Shown here in pieces: positions 28,388 through 37,412 of a stretch of 64,000 bases of DNA (positions are counted from its first letter, which is position 1; each line of letters starts with the position of its first letter). The DNA is taken from NCBI RefSeq assembly GCF_040045035.1, contig NZ_JBDZDS010000004.1, positions 62,001 through 126,000 on the forward strand. The letters run 5' to 3'. Under the pieces are notes generated by a model, which was given only the letters and a program-made list of their open reading frames with translations, had not been told where the DNA came from and did not search any database. The translations under genes were made by a program, and so were the position numbers. The DNA is from Pseudaminobacter sp040045035 (lineage in GTDB: Bacteria > Pseudomonadota > Alphaproteobacteria > Rhizobiales > Rhizobiaceae).

Positions 28388-28630
28388 GTCGAGGCATGGA
28401 TTCCCGACACTCTCCGTTCGCTGTCGCTCACTCACGAGGTCGGGAATGACGGATGACTTTTGCCGTCTACGCCGAACTCGAACGCTGATGTTGATCCGCT
28501 GAACGCGAACACGCTGCGCTTACGCTGAACTCGAACGTCGACGATTTGCGGGGAGCGCCCATGAAGCCGTCATTCCCGACCTCGTCAGCGAGTGTAACGA
28601 GCGGAGAGTGTCGGGAATTCATGCCTCGAC
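28388..28630. repeat. Long imperfect inverted repeat between convergent genes
   Basis: Arms at 28388-28452 and 28567-28630, about 65 bases each, are nearly identical at both ends (outer GTCGAGGCATG.ATTCCCGAC and inner CGAGGTCGGGAATGACGG) with a divergent 13-base centre. The 114-base spacer holds a further pair of direct repeats sharing GAACTCGAACG (near 28475 and 28528). It fills the 315-base gap after the glycerate kinase gene, with no ORF inside worth calling. It may act as a two-way transcription barrier. Confidence 0.7.
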
Positions 28631-28671
28631 GGTAGCCGATCAGTGCCGGTGCAAATCGCAGAGATGAAACT

Positions 28672-29346
<675 letters not shown>

Positions 29347-29420
29347 GGCTGCCTCCTGCAAGAACCCCTCACTCGGAAAATGAGCGAGGGGCGCGCAGGT
29401 TCCGGCAAATATGCTGCCGC

Positions 29421-30833
29421 TTACACCTCGTGCAGATAGAGGTGGTAGTCGAGCTCGCTCACCGTGCGGGCGACACGAAAATATTCGGATTCCTTGATTG
29501 CCGTGAAGGTGCGGTGCAGGTCCTCGCCCAGCGCCTGCTTGAGGAAGGCCGAGCCCTTGGCCGCCTCGATGGCGCTGCGCCAGTCGGACGGCATTTTCCC
29601 ACGCGAATCCGCGCCCGACTCGTAGCCGTTGCCGGTGGTCTCCGGGCCCGGATCGAGCTTTTCGTCCAGTCCCTTGGCGATGCCGGCCAGAACGGTGGCG
29701 GCGACCAGATAGGGGTTTGCGTCGACGCCCGAGGGGCGGTGCTCGATGCGGCGAGCCTTCTTGTCGCCCGCCGGCACGCGCAGCGCGACCGAGCGGTTGT
29801 TGACGCCCCAGGTCGGCGCCACCGGCGCGTAGGACTGCGACACGAACCGCCGCCAGGAATTGGCGTGCGGAGCAAACACCAGCATGGATTCGGCCATGGT
29901 GTCGGCAAGCCCGCCCAGCGCATGGAGCAGCGTCGGCGACCATTGGCCTTCCGTGTCCTCGGTAAAGACGTTCCGGCCGGCGTCGTCCTGCAGCGAGACG
30001 TGGAGATGCATGCCGGAGCCGGCATATTTCTCGATGGGCTTGGCCATGAAGCAGGCGGTGACGCCGTGGCGCCGCGCCTGCGCGCGCACCAGGCGCTTGA
30101 GCATGACGAGATCGTCGGCCGCCCGCAGCACATCCTTGCGGTAGTGCAGCGTCAGCTCGTACTGGCCGGGCGCATATTCGGAAATGACGGTCTCGGCGGG
30201 AATGCCCTGCGCCTTGGCGGCGGCGTAGATGTCGGAGAACAGCGGCTCCATGCCGTGCAGATGGTCGACCGAATAGACCTCGGTCTTGCCACTCCTGCGC
30301 CCGTCCAACACGGCGTTGGCCGGCTGCACGCGGCCTTCGCCGTCGCGCTCATTGGCAAGCAGGAAGAATTCCAGCTCGAAGGCGCCGGCCGGGTGCAGGC
30401 CCTTGGCGGCGAGCGCCTCGACCTGCCGCACCAGCGCCAGGCGCGGGTCTGACGTCATCGGCGTGCCGTCGAGATGGAACATCGACATCAGCACTTGGCC
30501 GCGCGCCGGACTGGTTCCGTAGAGCGGCACAAGCGTGCCGGGAATGGGCCAGGCGCGCAGGTCGCCGTCGCCGGAATCCCAGATCAGGCCGGTTTCGTGC
30601 ACGTCCTCGCCGGTGATGTCGAGGCCGAGGATGGAGATCGGCAGATGCCGCCCGCCCTCGTAGAGGCCCATCAGTTCATGGCGGCGGATGATCTTGCCGC
30701 GGCCGACGCCGTTGGGGTCGGTGAGGACGATGTCGAAGGCTTCGATCTCGGGATGGGCGTCGAGGAAGGCCTTGGCCTCCTCGACGGTCGAGCCGGAGGG
30801 AGAGGTCATGTCGGCAGATACTCTATTGTCCAT
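29421..30833 (-). CDS. Glutamine-synthetase-family ligase (gamma-glutamylpolyamine synthetase-like)
   Basis: 470 residues of the GS family without the GlnA adenylylation loop. Visible landmarks are AFELEFFLL (metal/glutamate site), GQYELTLHYRKDVLRAADDLVMLKRLVR, KPIEKYAGSGMHLHVSL with the active-site His and RRIEHRPSGVDANPYLVAATVLAGI. It is most like PuuA-type gamma-glutamylputrescine synthetases, which join glutamate to an amine with ATP. Seven bases separate it from the upstream aminotransferase gene. A peptidase that could cleave the gamma-glutamyl product is at 38517-39290. Confidence 0.85.
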   Translation of the reverse strand: MDNRVSADMTSPSGSTVEEAKAFLDAHPEIEAFDIVLTDPNGVGRGKIIRRHELMGLYEGGRHLPISILGLDITGEDVHETGLIWDSGDGDLRAWPIPGTLVPLYGTSPARGQVLMSMFHLDGTPMTSDPRLALVRQVEALAAKGLHPAGAFELEFFLLANERDGEGRVQPANAVLDGRRSGKTEVYSVDHLHGMEPLFSDIYAAAKAQGIPAETVISEYAPGQYELTLHYRKDVLRAADDLVMLKRLVRAQARRHGVTACFMAKPIEKYAGSGMHLHVSLQDDAGRNVFTEDTEGQWSPTLLHALGGLADTMAESMLVFAPHANSWRRFVSQSYAPVAPTWGVNNRSVALRVPAGDKKARRIEHRPSGVDANPYLVAATVLAGIAKGLDEKLDPGPETTGNGYESGADSRGKMPSDWRSAIEAAKGSAFLKQALGEDLHRTFTAIKESEYFRVARTVSELDYHLYLHEV

Positions 30834-30840
30834 GATGGTC

Positions 30841-32223
30841 TCAGGCGGCGAGCTCGTCAGCGATCTCGTCGAAGGCCGAGATCAGCTTGTCGACCTGCTT
30901 CTTGGTCGTGACCGGCGAGAGCAGCATCATGTTATGGAAGGGCGCGATGAGCACGCCGCGATTGACGAGCGCGACATGGATCGCCGCCTCCAGCTCGGAG
31001 GCGTGCGCGGCCTCGGCCTCGCAGCCGTTCTTCAGAGGGCCCGGCGCGCAGATGAACTCGACGCGGGCGCCGACGCGCTGCACGTGCCAGGGCAGGTGAT
31101 GGCGGGCGATGGAGGCGTCCAGCCCGGCGGCGAGCCGGCCGGCGAGCTTTTCCATATGCGCGTAGTTCTCTTCGGTCATCACCTGCTCGAGGTTCGCGCG
31201 CATGGCGGCGAACTGCAGCGGATTGGCCGAGAGCGTGGTGCCCATGCCGGAATAGCCTGCCTCGCGGTTGCGGTTGTAGGCGTCGTAGCGCGCGCCGACC
31301 TCTTCGCTCATGCCCCAGACGCTGGCAGGCACGCCGCCGGCCACCGGCTTGCCGAGCACGAAGAGATCTGGCTCGAGGTTGTATTTGCGCGTGTAGCCGC
31401 CGGGGCCGGTGGAGATGGTGTGCGTCTCGTCGATGAGAAGCAGCGTGCCGTTGCGGCGGGTGATAGCGCGCACGCTCTCGTGGAAGCCGGGATCGGGCAG
31501 CACCATGCAGCAATTGGTCAGCACCGGCTCGGTGATGACGCAGGCGACGTCGCCGTCTGCCAGCGCCGCTTCGAGCGCGGGGAGATCGTTGAACTCCACG
31601 ATCTTGGTGTTCTGGGTGAGGTCGCGGAACTCGCCGGCGAGCCCCGGCCGGTTGATCGGCTTGCCGTCCTTCAGGCGCACCATCGTCTCGTCGACCGAGC
31701 CGTGATAGCAGCCGTTGAAGACAAGGATCTTCGGCCGGTTGGTGACGGCGCGGGCCACGCGCAGGGCGAAGCGGTTGGCGTCGGTGGCGGTGGTGGCGAT
31801 CTGCCAGTGCGGGAGGCCGAAGCGCGCGGCAAGCAACTCGCCCAGCGGCAGCACGTCCTCGCTCGGCAGCATGTAGGTCAGGCCGCGCTTGGCCTGGCGG
31901 CGGATGGCCTTGGCGACCGGTGCCGGCGAATGGCCGAACATGGAGCCGGTGTCGCCGAGGCAGAAGTCGGCCAGCTTGTTGTCGTCGATGTCAGTGATGG
32001 TAGCGCCCTTGGCCTTCTCGACCAGGATGGGGAAGGGGGTGGGCCAGTCGTTCATCCAGTGCATCGGCACGCCGTCGAGGAAGCCTTTGACGCCGTTGCC
32101 GACAGCCGCCTCGGATTTCGGTCGCGCCTCGCGGAATTTGGTCGCCTCGGCGGCGCGAATGCTTGCGATGCGCGATAGACTGATCCCGCCCTGCATGGCG
32201 GACTTGTGCCCTGATGTCTGCAA
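30841..32223 (-). CDS. Class III PLP-dependent aminotransferase
   Basis: 460 residues of fold-type I. The PLP lysine is in DLFVLGKPVAGGVPASVWG, the PLP-phosphate Asp in TLLLIDETHTISTGPGGY, and the FNGCYHGSVDE block is present; it resembles the glutamate-1-semialdehyde aminomutase branch but with an aspartate-aminotransferase-like label in relatives. The TTG at 32223 with AGGA five bases upstream is the likeliest start; the ATG at 32193 lacks a ribosome site. Partner of the GS-like ligase downstream, which suggests polyamine or amino-alcohol breakdown. Confidence 0.84.
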   Translation of the reverse strand: MQTSGHKSAMQGGISLSRIASIRAAEATKFREARPKSEAAVGNGVKGFLDGVPMHWMNDWPTPFPILVEKAKGATITDIDDNKLADFCLGDTGSMFGHSPAPVAKAIRRQAKRGLTYMLPSEDVLPLGELLAARFGLPHWQIATTATDANRFALRVARAVTNRPKILVFNGCYHGSVDETMVRLKDGKPINRPGLAGEFRDLTQNTKIVEFNDLPALEAALADGDVACVITEPVLTNCCMVLPDPGFHESVRAITRRNGTLLLIDETHTISTGPGGYTRKYNLEPDLFVLGKPVAGGVPASVWGMSEEVGARYDAYNRNREAGYSGMGTTLSANPLQFAAMRANLEQVMTEENYAHMEKLAGRLAAGLDASIARHHLPWHVQRVGARVEFICAPGPLKNGCEAEAAHASELEAAIHVALVNRGVLIAPFHNMMLLSPVTTKKQVDKLISAFDEIADELAA

Positions 32224-32321
32224 TTATTTCCTGCCCATTGTTGTGGAGCAGAAGTTGTAGCCTTCCGCCCGCATTCAGGCAATGGCGGGCGGTTGGGGCA
32301 GGGAGGACGGTGCGGTCTTGC

Positions 32322-33296
32322 TCAGCCCGCTATGTCGATGACGCCGCAGTCGCCGGCCTCGGAGCCGAAGGCGATGCGCCGTTCCTCGTCGTCCCAGCTC
32401 ATCGAGGTGATGGCGCCCTTGCCGGGGCGGCGCAGCAGCACTTCCTTCTGGTCGGCGAAGCGGGCGGCGAGGATCATGCCGTCATTGTAGCCGACGGCGA
32501 CGATGTCCTCGCTCGGGTGACAGGCCACGCAGGTGACGGCGGCGTTACCGCGCGTGCCGAGCTCCAGCGGCGCCTTGCCCATCGGGCCGTCCTTGCCGAA
32601 GAAGGGCCACACGATTGCCGCCGGCGCGCCGGAACTAGCCAGCCATTTGCCCTTGGCGCTCCACGACAGGCTCTTCACCTTGAGCGGGTAGCCGCTCATG
32701 CGCATGTGCTTGCCGTCGGAGAGCCTCCAGCCGTGCAGGGCGTTTTCCTGCATGGTGGTGACGACATAGTTGCCGTCGGGCGAGAAGGTGATGCCGGTGT
32801 GGGCGCCGGCCCATTCCAGTTCGGTGGGCTTACCCTCGGTGGCCGGGAAATGCAGGGTTGCGCCATTGTAGCGGGCAACGCCGATGCGCATGCCCTTGGG
32901 CGCGAAGGCAAGGCCCTCTACCGAGCGGGGATGGACGAACTCCTTCAGCTTGCCGTCGGCGAAGCGTACGGTGGCCGTCTTGCCAGTGGCGAACGCGATC
33001 GCGCCCTGAGGGCCGGCAGCCACGCTGGTGACCCACTTCCTGCCGATCTCGGCCAGGCCCTCGACAGCATCGCCCACGCCAAGTGCACAGACTTTGCCGT
33101 CTTCGCCGCCGGTGATCAGCCGCGACTTTGCCGGATCGTAGGCGGTGGCGAGCAGGCCGTCATGGAGCTCGGTCCATTTGTGGCCGTTGTCGAGCCGGTG
33201 GACGACGCCGTCGGCCAGCGCGAAATGCGGCACGCCGCCGAGGAAAACGGTGGCGATGCAGTGGCCTTCAAGGTCTAGCGGGGCGACGGTGGGCAT
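32322..33296 (-). CDS. WD40-repeat protein paired with COG0523 GTPase
   Basis: 324 residues composed of seven or so ~40-residue beta-propeller repeats with recognisable units such as ITGGEDGKVCALG, GITFSPDGNYVVTTMQENALHGWRLSDG and ITSMSWDDEERRIAFGSEAGDCGVIDIAG. No signal peptide. Such a WD40 gene next to a COG0523 GTPase is a recurrent pair in alphaproteobacteria. A scaffold or partner role in metal delivery is plausible but untested here. Confidence 0.82.
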   Translation of the reverse strand: MPTVAPLDLEGHCIATVFLGGVPHFALADGVVHRLDNGHKWTELHDGLLATAYDPAKSRLITGGEDGKVCALGVGDAVEGLAEIGRKWVTSVAAGPQGAIAFATGKTATVRFADGKLKEFVHPRSVEGLAFAPKGMRIGVARYNGATLHFPATEGKPTELEWAGAHTGITFSPDGNYVVTTMQENALHGWRLSDGKHMRMSGYPLKVKSLSWSAKGKWLASSGAPAAIVWPFFGKDGPMGKAPLELGTRGNAAVTCVACHPSEDIVAVGYNDGMILAARFADQKEVLLRRPGKGAITSMSWDDEERRIAFGSEAGDCGVIDIAG

Positions 33297-33446
33297 GGGC
33301 TCTCGTGTCTTCCATCGAATAAGTCGGATCGAGCGGGTTACTAAAAAACGGCCCCCTCATCGGCTCTTCGTGAGCCGGTGAGGGGTTACTACCTTTTCAG
33401 CGCGGACAGGAATGCGTGGCTGGGCAAAATTGCCCCCGGCCATTCG

Positions 33447-34523
33447 TCACCCCGCCTGGCAGGCTTCAAAACTCTTGCGCAGGCGCTCTTCGTCCAGCTT
33501 GCGGCCGATGAAGACGAGACGGCTTTCGTGCTTCTCGCCGTCCTTCCAGGCGCGCTGGTGGTCGCCTTCGATGATCATGTGCACGCCCTGGATGACATAG
33601 CGGTCCGGATCGTCCTTGAAGGCGATGATGCCCTTGAGGCGCAGGATGTTCGGTCCCTCGAGCTGCGTGATCTTTTCGATCCAGGGGAAGAACTTCTTCT
33701 GATCCATCACGCCGCCGCGCAGCGAGACCGACTGCACCGTCACGTCATGGATGGGCGAGGCATGGCCGTGGTGATCATGATGATGATGATCATGGTCGTG
33801 ATCGTGGTGATGATGGTGGTGGTCGTGATTGCAGCCCGGGCCGCATTCATGATCGTGGTCGTGATCATGCGCGTCCAGGAAGTTCGGTTCGTTCTCCAGC
33901 ACGCGCTTCAGGTCGAAGGCGCCGCGGTCGAGCACGGTGTCCAGCGACACGCCGGCACGGGTGGTGCGGTGAATGGTGGCGGCGGGGTTGATGGCGCGGA
34001 TGGTGGCCTCCACGTCGCGCAGTTCCTCGGGCGTCACCAGATCGGTCTTGTTGACCAGCACCACGTCGGCAAAGGCGATCTGGTCCTCGGCCTCGCGGCT
34101 GTCCTTCAGGCGCAGCGGCAGATGCTTGGCATCGACCAGCGCCACCACGGCGTCGAGCTTGGTCTTGGAGCGGACGTCTTCGTCCATGAAGAAGGTCTGC
34201 GCGACCGGCACCGGGTCGGCCAGGCCGGTGGTTTCCACCACGATGGCGTCGAAGCGGCCGGGACGGCGCATCAGGCCTTCGACGACACGGATCAGGTCGC
34301 CGCGCACCGTGCAGCACACGCAGCCATTGTTCATCTCGTAGATTTCCTCGTCGGATTCCACGATCAGGTCGTTGTCGATGCCGATCTCGCCGAACTCGTT
34401 GACAATGACGGCGTAGCGCTTGCCGTGGTTTTCGGAGAGGATGCGGTTAAGCAGCGTGGTCTTGCCCGAGCCGAGATAGCCGGTGAGCACCGTTACGGGA
34501 ATCTGCGTCTGTGCTTCGCTCAT
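33447..34523 (-). CDS. COG0523 (CobW/Zng1-like) metallochaperone GTPase with His-rich loop
   Basis: 358 residues from the ATG at 34523 (GAGGA upstream). Walker A GYLGSGKTT at 15-23, the metal-binding CxCC motif NNGCVCCTVRGD near 70-80, VVETTGLADP, and NKTD for guanine specificity. A block of about 35 residues at roughly 222-257 is mostly His and Asp, encoded by the CAT/GTG-rich run near 33770-33870. The CobW C-terminal domain (IIAFKDDPDRYVIQGVHMIIEGD) follows. Such proteins deliver zinc or another metal to apo-enzymes. I saw no convincing Zur box before it. Confidence 0.92.
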   Translation of the reverse strand: MSEAQTQIPVTVLTGYLGSGKTTLLNRILSENHGKRYAVIVNEFGEIGIDNDLIVESDEEIYEMNNGCVCCTVRGDLIRVVEGLMRRPGRFDAIVVETTGLADPVPVAQTFFMDEDVRSKTKLDAVVALVDAKHLPLRLKDSREAEDQIAFADVVLVNKTDLVTPEELRDVEATIRAINPAATIHRTTRAGVSLDTVLDRGAFDLKRVLENEPNFLDAHDHDHDHECGPGCNHDHHHHHHDHDHDHHHHDHHGHASPIHDVTVQSVSLRGGVMDQKKFFPWIEKITQLEGPNILRLKGIIAFKDDPDRYVIQGVHMIIEGDHQRAWKDGEKHESRLVFIGRKLDEERLRKSFEACQAG

Positions 34524-34788
34524 GGGTGGTCCTCGAATGGATGGTTGGGCTCCATATAGGACGGCGTTTCCGCTTTTGCACGCGCCAATCCGGGCCGCGC
34601 CTTCGGCCAGTGGCGCTCGGATTTGGGGTCGTACATGCGCGAAAGGAACCAAGCCGGGGGTATATTCTTTTGTCATCTAACTGTTATGTCGCTCTGGCAA
34701 TGAGCGGCGGGGCCGGTCCTCGATTGCCATCGCGGCTGGCGGATTTATTCTATCCCGGACTCACCGGCGCGTCCGAAAGAGGTGAAGA

Positions 34789-35259
34789 ATGGCCAAGGCA
34801 GACAGAAGCGCGACCATGAACCGCCTGCATGCGGCGGCGAGGTTGTCCCGGACGGCATTGGCCGCGCGGCTGCTGGAGCACGGCTTCTATGCCGGGCAGG
34901 ACCAGATCATGCTGGCGCTCAATCACGAGGACGGACAGACCCCCGGCCAGCTCGCCATCCGGCTTGGCGTGCGCCCGCCGACCATCACCAAGACGATCAA
35001 CCGGCTGCAGGTTCAGGGTTTTCTCGAAAAGCGGGCCTCGGAAGCCGATGCGCGCCAGGCGCATGTGTTCCTGACGGAGAGCGGGCGCGAGACCATTCGC
35101 GCCATCGAAAAGTCGGTCCGCAAGACCGACAAGCAGGCATTTCGCGGTTTGGACAAGAAGGAGCAGAAGCTTCTGGGCAAGCTCCTGCAGCGGGTGGAAG
35201 CCAATCTTTCCGGCACAGTGCCCGTGGAAGCCGACGAAGAGGTCGAGGCGGAGGAATAG
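34789..35259 (+). CDS. MarR-family transcriptional regulator
   Basis: 156 residues with the MarR winged helix: QTPGQLAIRLGVRPPTITKTINRLQVQGFLEKRASEADARQAHVFLTESGRE (broken by family-typical wing), and dimerisation helices on both sides. GAGGTGAAG precedes the ATG. The C-terminal tail is unusually acidic (VPVEADEEVEAEE). It lies 115 bases before an EamA exporter gene read in the same direction, which may be its target. Confidence 0.87.
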   Translation: MAKADRSATMNRLHAAARLSRTALAARLLEHGFYAGQDQIMLALNHEDGQTPGQLAIRLGVRPPTITKTINRLQVQGFLEKRASEADARQAHVFLTESGRETIRAIEKSVRKTDKQAFRGLDKKEQKLLGKLLQRVEANLSGTVPVEADEEVEAEE

Positions 35260-35373
35260 CGCCGACGCGACAGGCCCGCGCGGTTTCGCCTTCTGGACCA
35301 GAGGTTTCGGCTTGCACGCCGCCAGCGCGTGACCGACAAGCGGTCGTAACGATCACCCAAGCGGCTGCGAATC

Positions 35374-36315
35374 GTGAGCACCTCCACCGTCATCAGAGAG
35401 CAGGCGACCCCGGCTTCGGCGATCCTTCTGGTCTTTTGCGCCGGCTTCCTGTTTTCCTGCCTCGATTCCAGCGCCAAGTACCTCGTGCTGTCGGGCATGG
35501 CGGCCCCCTTCATTTCCTGGGTGCGCTTCGCCGTGCATGTCGTGCTGGTGCTCTTGCTGTTCCGCAGCTGGGCCAATCCGGGCATGTTCCGGGTGAAGAG
35601 CCTGCCGCGCCAGGTGCTGCGCGGCATCTTCCTGTTCGGCTCCACCATCTTCAACTTTGCGGCGTTGAAGACGCTGCAGCTTGCCGAGACGACCTCGATC
35701 TACTTCTTCGCGCCGATGGTCATCACCGCGCTCGCCGGGCCGCTGCTGGGCGAATGGGCCGGCTGGCGGCGGTGGATGGCGATCCTGGCCGGCTTCGTGG
35801 GCGTGCTGGTCATCACCCGGCCGGGCGTCGCCGCCTTTCAGATCGGCCATCTCTACGCGATCGCCTCGACCATCAGCTACTGCCTCTATGTCATCATGAC
35901 CCGGCACATGGGCGCCACCGAGACGGCCGAGAGCCTGATCTTCTACTCCGCGCTCGCGCCGGTGGTGCTGATGTTCCCGGTGGTGCCGTTCACCGCCTCG
36001 CTGCCGCCGGATGCGTTCCACTGGATGATCCTGCTGCTGCTCGGCTTCTTCGGCGGCTTCGGCCACTGGCTGCTGATCAAGGCCTACAAGCAGGCGACCA
36101 CGACAGCGTTGGCACCCTATCCTTACCTGCAAATGGTCTGGATGATCGGCTTCGGCTATATGATCTTCGGCCAGCTGCCCGACGGCTGGACGCTGGCCGG
36201 TGCGGGCATCATTGTGGCCAGCGGCCTCTACATAGTGCACCGCGAGCACCGGCTGCGCCTGAAGGACAGCGCCGCCCCCATGGCCGAGGACGAGGAACTG
36301 GCAAAAAGGCTTTGA
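35374..36315 (+). CDS. EamA/DMT-family transporter (10 membrane helices)
   Basis: 313 residues, GTG start without a strong ribosome site. Two EamA domains of five helices each can be traced, from AILLVFCAGFLFSCLDSSAKYLV to LAGAGIIVASGLYIVHREHR. The family exports amino acids, metabolites or drugs across the inner membrane. A short charged C-terminal tail follows. Co-orientation with the MarR gene suggests regulated export. Confidence 0.87.
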   Translation: MSTSTVIREQATPASAILLVFCAGFLFSCLDSSAKYLVLSGMAAPFISWVRFAVHVVLVLLLFRSWANPGMFRVKSLPRQVLRGIFLFGSTIFNFAALKTLQLAETTSIYFFAPMVITALAGPLLGEWAGWRRWMAILAGFVGVLVITRPGVAAFQIGHLYAIASTISYCLYVIMTRHMGATETAESLIFYSALAPVVLMFPVVPFTASLPPDAFHWMILLLLGFFGGFGHWLLIKAYKQATTTALAPYPYLQMVWMIGFGYMIFGQLPDGWTLAGAGIIVASGLYIVHREHRLRLKDSAAPMAEDEELAKRL

Positions 36316-36343
36316 TTTGCCCGTGTTCGATGGCATATAGGCC

Positions 36344-36358
36344 TTTAAACAGTTTAAA
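36344..36358. promoter_or_regulatory. Perfect 15-base palindrome before the LacI gene
   Basis: TTTAAAC-A-GTTTAAA, arms perfect. It lies five bases before the ATG at 36363, inside the span that a longer LacI-family reading frame would translate. This is the usual position for an autoregulatory operator and argues for a start downstream of it. Confidence 0.55.
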
Positions 36359-36362
36359 TGCC

Positions 36363-37412
36363 ATGCGCCCTGTGGGCCGGGAGGACGTGCTGGCACAGAA
36401 AATCAAGCTATCGACGATTGCCGATGCGCTCGGCGTGTCCACCGCAACGGTCTCGCTGGCCTTGCGCGACAGCCCGCTGGTCGCAGACTCGACGCGGGAC
36501 AAGATCAAGGAACATGCGCGCGCCATCGGCTATATCTACAACCGCCGTGCAGCGTCCCTGCGCACGTCGCGGTCGGGCATCGTCGGGGTCGTCGTCCACG
36601 ACATCATGAACCCCTTCTTTGCGGAAATCCTGCGCTCCATCGAGAGCGAGCTCGACCGCAGCCGCCAGACATTTATCCTGTCCAACCATTACGACGACCT
36701 TGAAAAGCAGCGCACCTTCATCGACACGCTGCTGCAGCTCGGCGCCGACGGGGTGATCATGTCGCCCGCCATCGGCACGCCGGCCGAAGACATCGTCATG
36801 GCCGAGGAGAACGGCCTGCCGGCGGTGCTGATCGCGCGCACGGTGGAGGGCGCCAACGTGCCGGTGTTCCGCGGCGACGATGCCTACGGCACGGCGCTGG
36901 CCACCAACCATCTCATCTCGCTCGGCCACAAGCGCATCGCCATGATCGGCGGCACCGACCAGACCTCGACCGGCCGCGACCGCTACCAAGGCTATTTGAA
37001 GGCCATGCAGGCCGCCGGGTTGGAGGTTTCGCCCTCATGGCGCATTCCTGGCCCGCGCACCAAGCAGGCCGGTTTCGAGGCGGCCAGCCAGTTTCTGGCG
37101 CTGAAGGACAAGCCGACCGCCGCCGTGTGCTGGAACGATCTCGTCGCCATCGGCCTGATGAACGGCATCGCACGCGCCGGCCTGGTGCCCGGTGTCGACA
37201 TTTCGGTGACCGGCTATGACGATCTCGAAGAGGCGGCTATCGCCACGCCGGCGCTGACCACGGTGTGGAACGGCCAGCGCGAGGTGGGCCGCCGCGCCGC
37301 GAGCGCGCTGCTCGACAAGCTGAACGGCCAGCCGGTGCGGCCGTCGCAGGAATTGATCAGGCCGGAGCTGCACGTCAGGCAGTCGACCGCCAAGCCGGTG
37401 GAGCGGACATGA
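36363..37412 (+). CDS. LacI-family transcriptional regulator
   Basis: About 349 residues from ATG 36363. The LacI helix-turn-helix begins at KIKLSTIADALGVSTATVSLALRDSPLVADSTRDKIKEHA, and the periplasmic-binding-like domain includes IVGVVVHDIMNPFFAEILRSIE and VSVTGYDD-type ISVTGYDDLEEAAIATPALTTV. An in-frame ATG at 36330 would read through the palindrome; GTG 36387 or CTG 36390, with GGGAGG just upstream, would give the most family-like N-terminus. The stop overlaps the dehydrogenase start (ATGA), so regulator and enzyme are co-translated. Confidence 0.88.
   Translation: MRPVGREDVLAQKIKLSTIADALGVSTATVSLALRDSPLVADSTRDKIKEHARAIGYIYNRRAASLRTSRSGIVGVVVHDIMNPFFAEILRSIESELDRSRQTFILSNHYDDLEKQRTFIDTLLQLGADGVIMSPAIGTPAEDIVMAEENGLPAVLIARTVEGANVPVFRGDDAYGTALATNHLISLGHKRIAMIGGTDQTSTGRDRYQGYLKAMQAAGLEVSPSWRIPGPRTKQAGFEAASQFLALKDKPTAAVCWNDLVAIGLMNGIARAGLVPGVDISVTGYDDLEEAAIATPALTTVWNGQREVGRRAASALLDKLNGQPVRPSQELIRPELHVRQSTAKPVERT

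Noticed and set aside
25711..28431. 906-residue minus-strand open frame opposite the racemase-like, UPF0303 and glycerate kinase genes
   Set aside because: Crosses three recognised genes and two gaps, with no domain and no ribosome site; a GC-bias artefact.
33760..33870. CAT/GTG-rich repetitive run that looks like a tandem repeat array
   Set aside because: It encodes the His/Asp-rich loop of the COG0523 GTPase in frame and has no regular spacer, so it is neither CRISPR nor a non-coding microsatellite.
34782..37412. Apparent 876-residue protein ending in a LacI regulator
   Set aside because: The first ~520 residues are an out-of-frame reading of the MarR and EamA genes; only the C-terminal part is the LacI protein.
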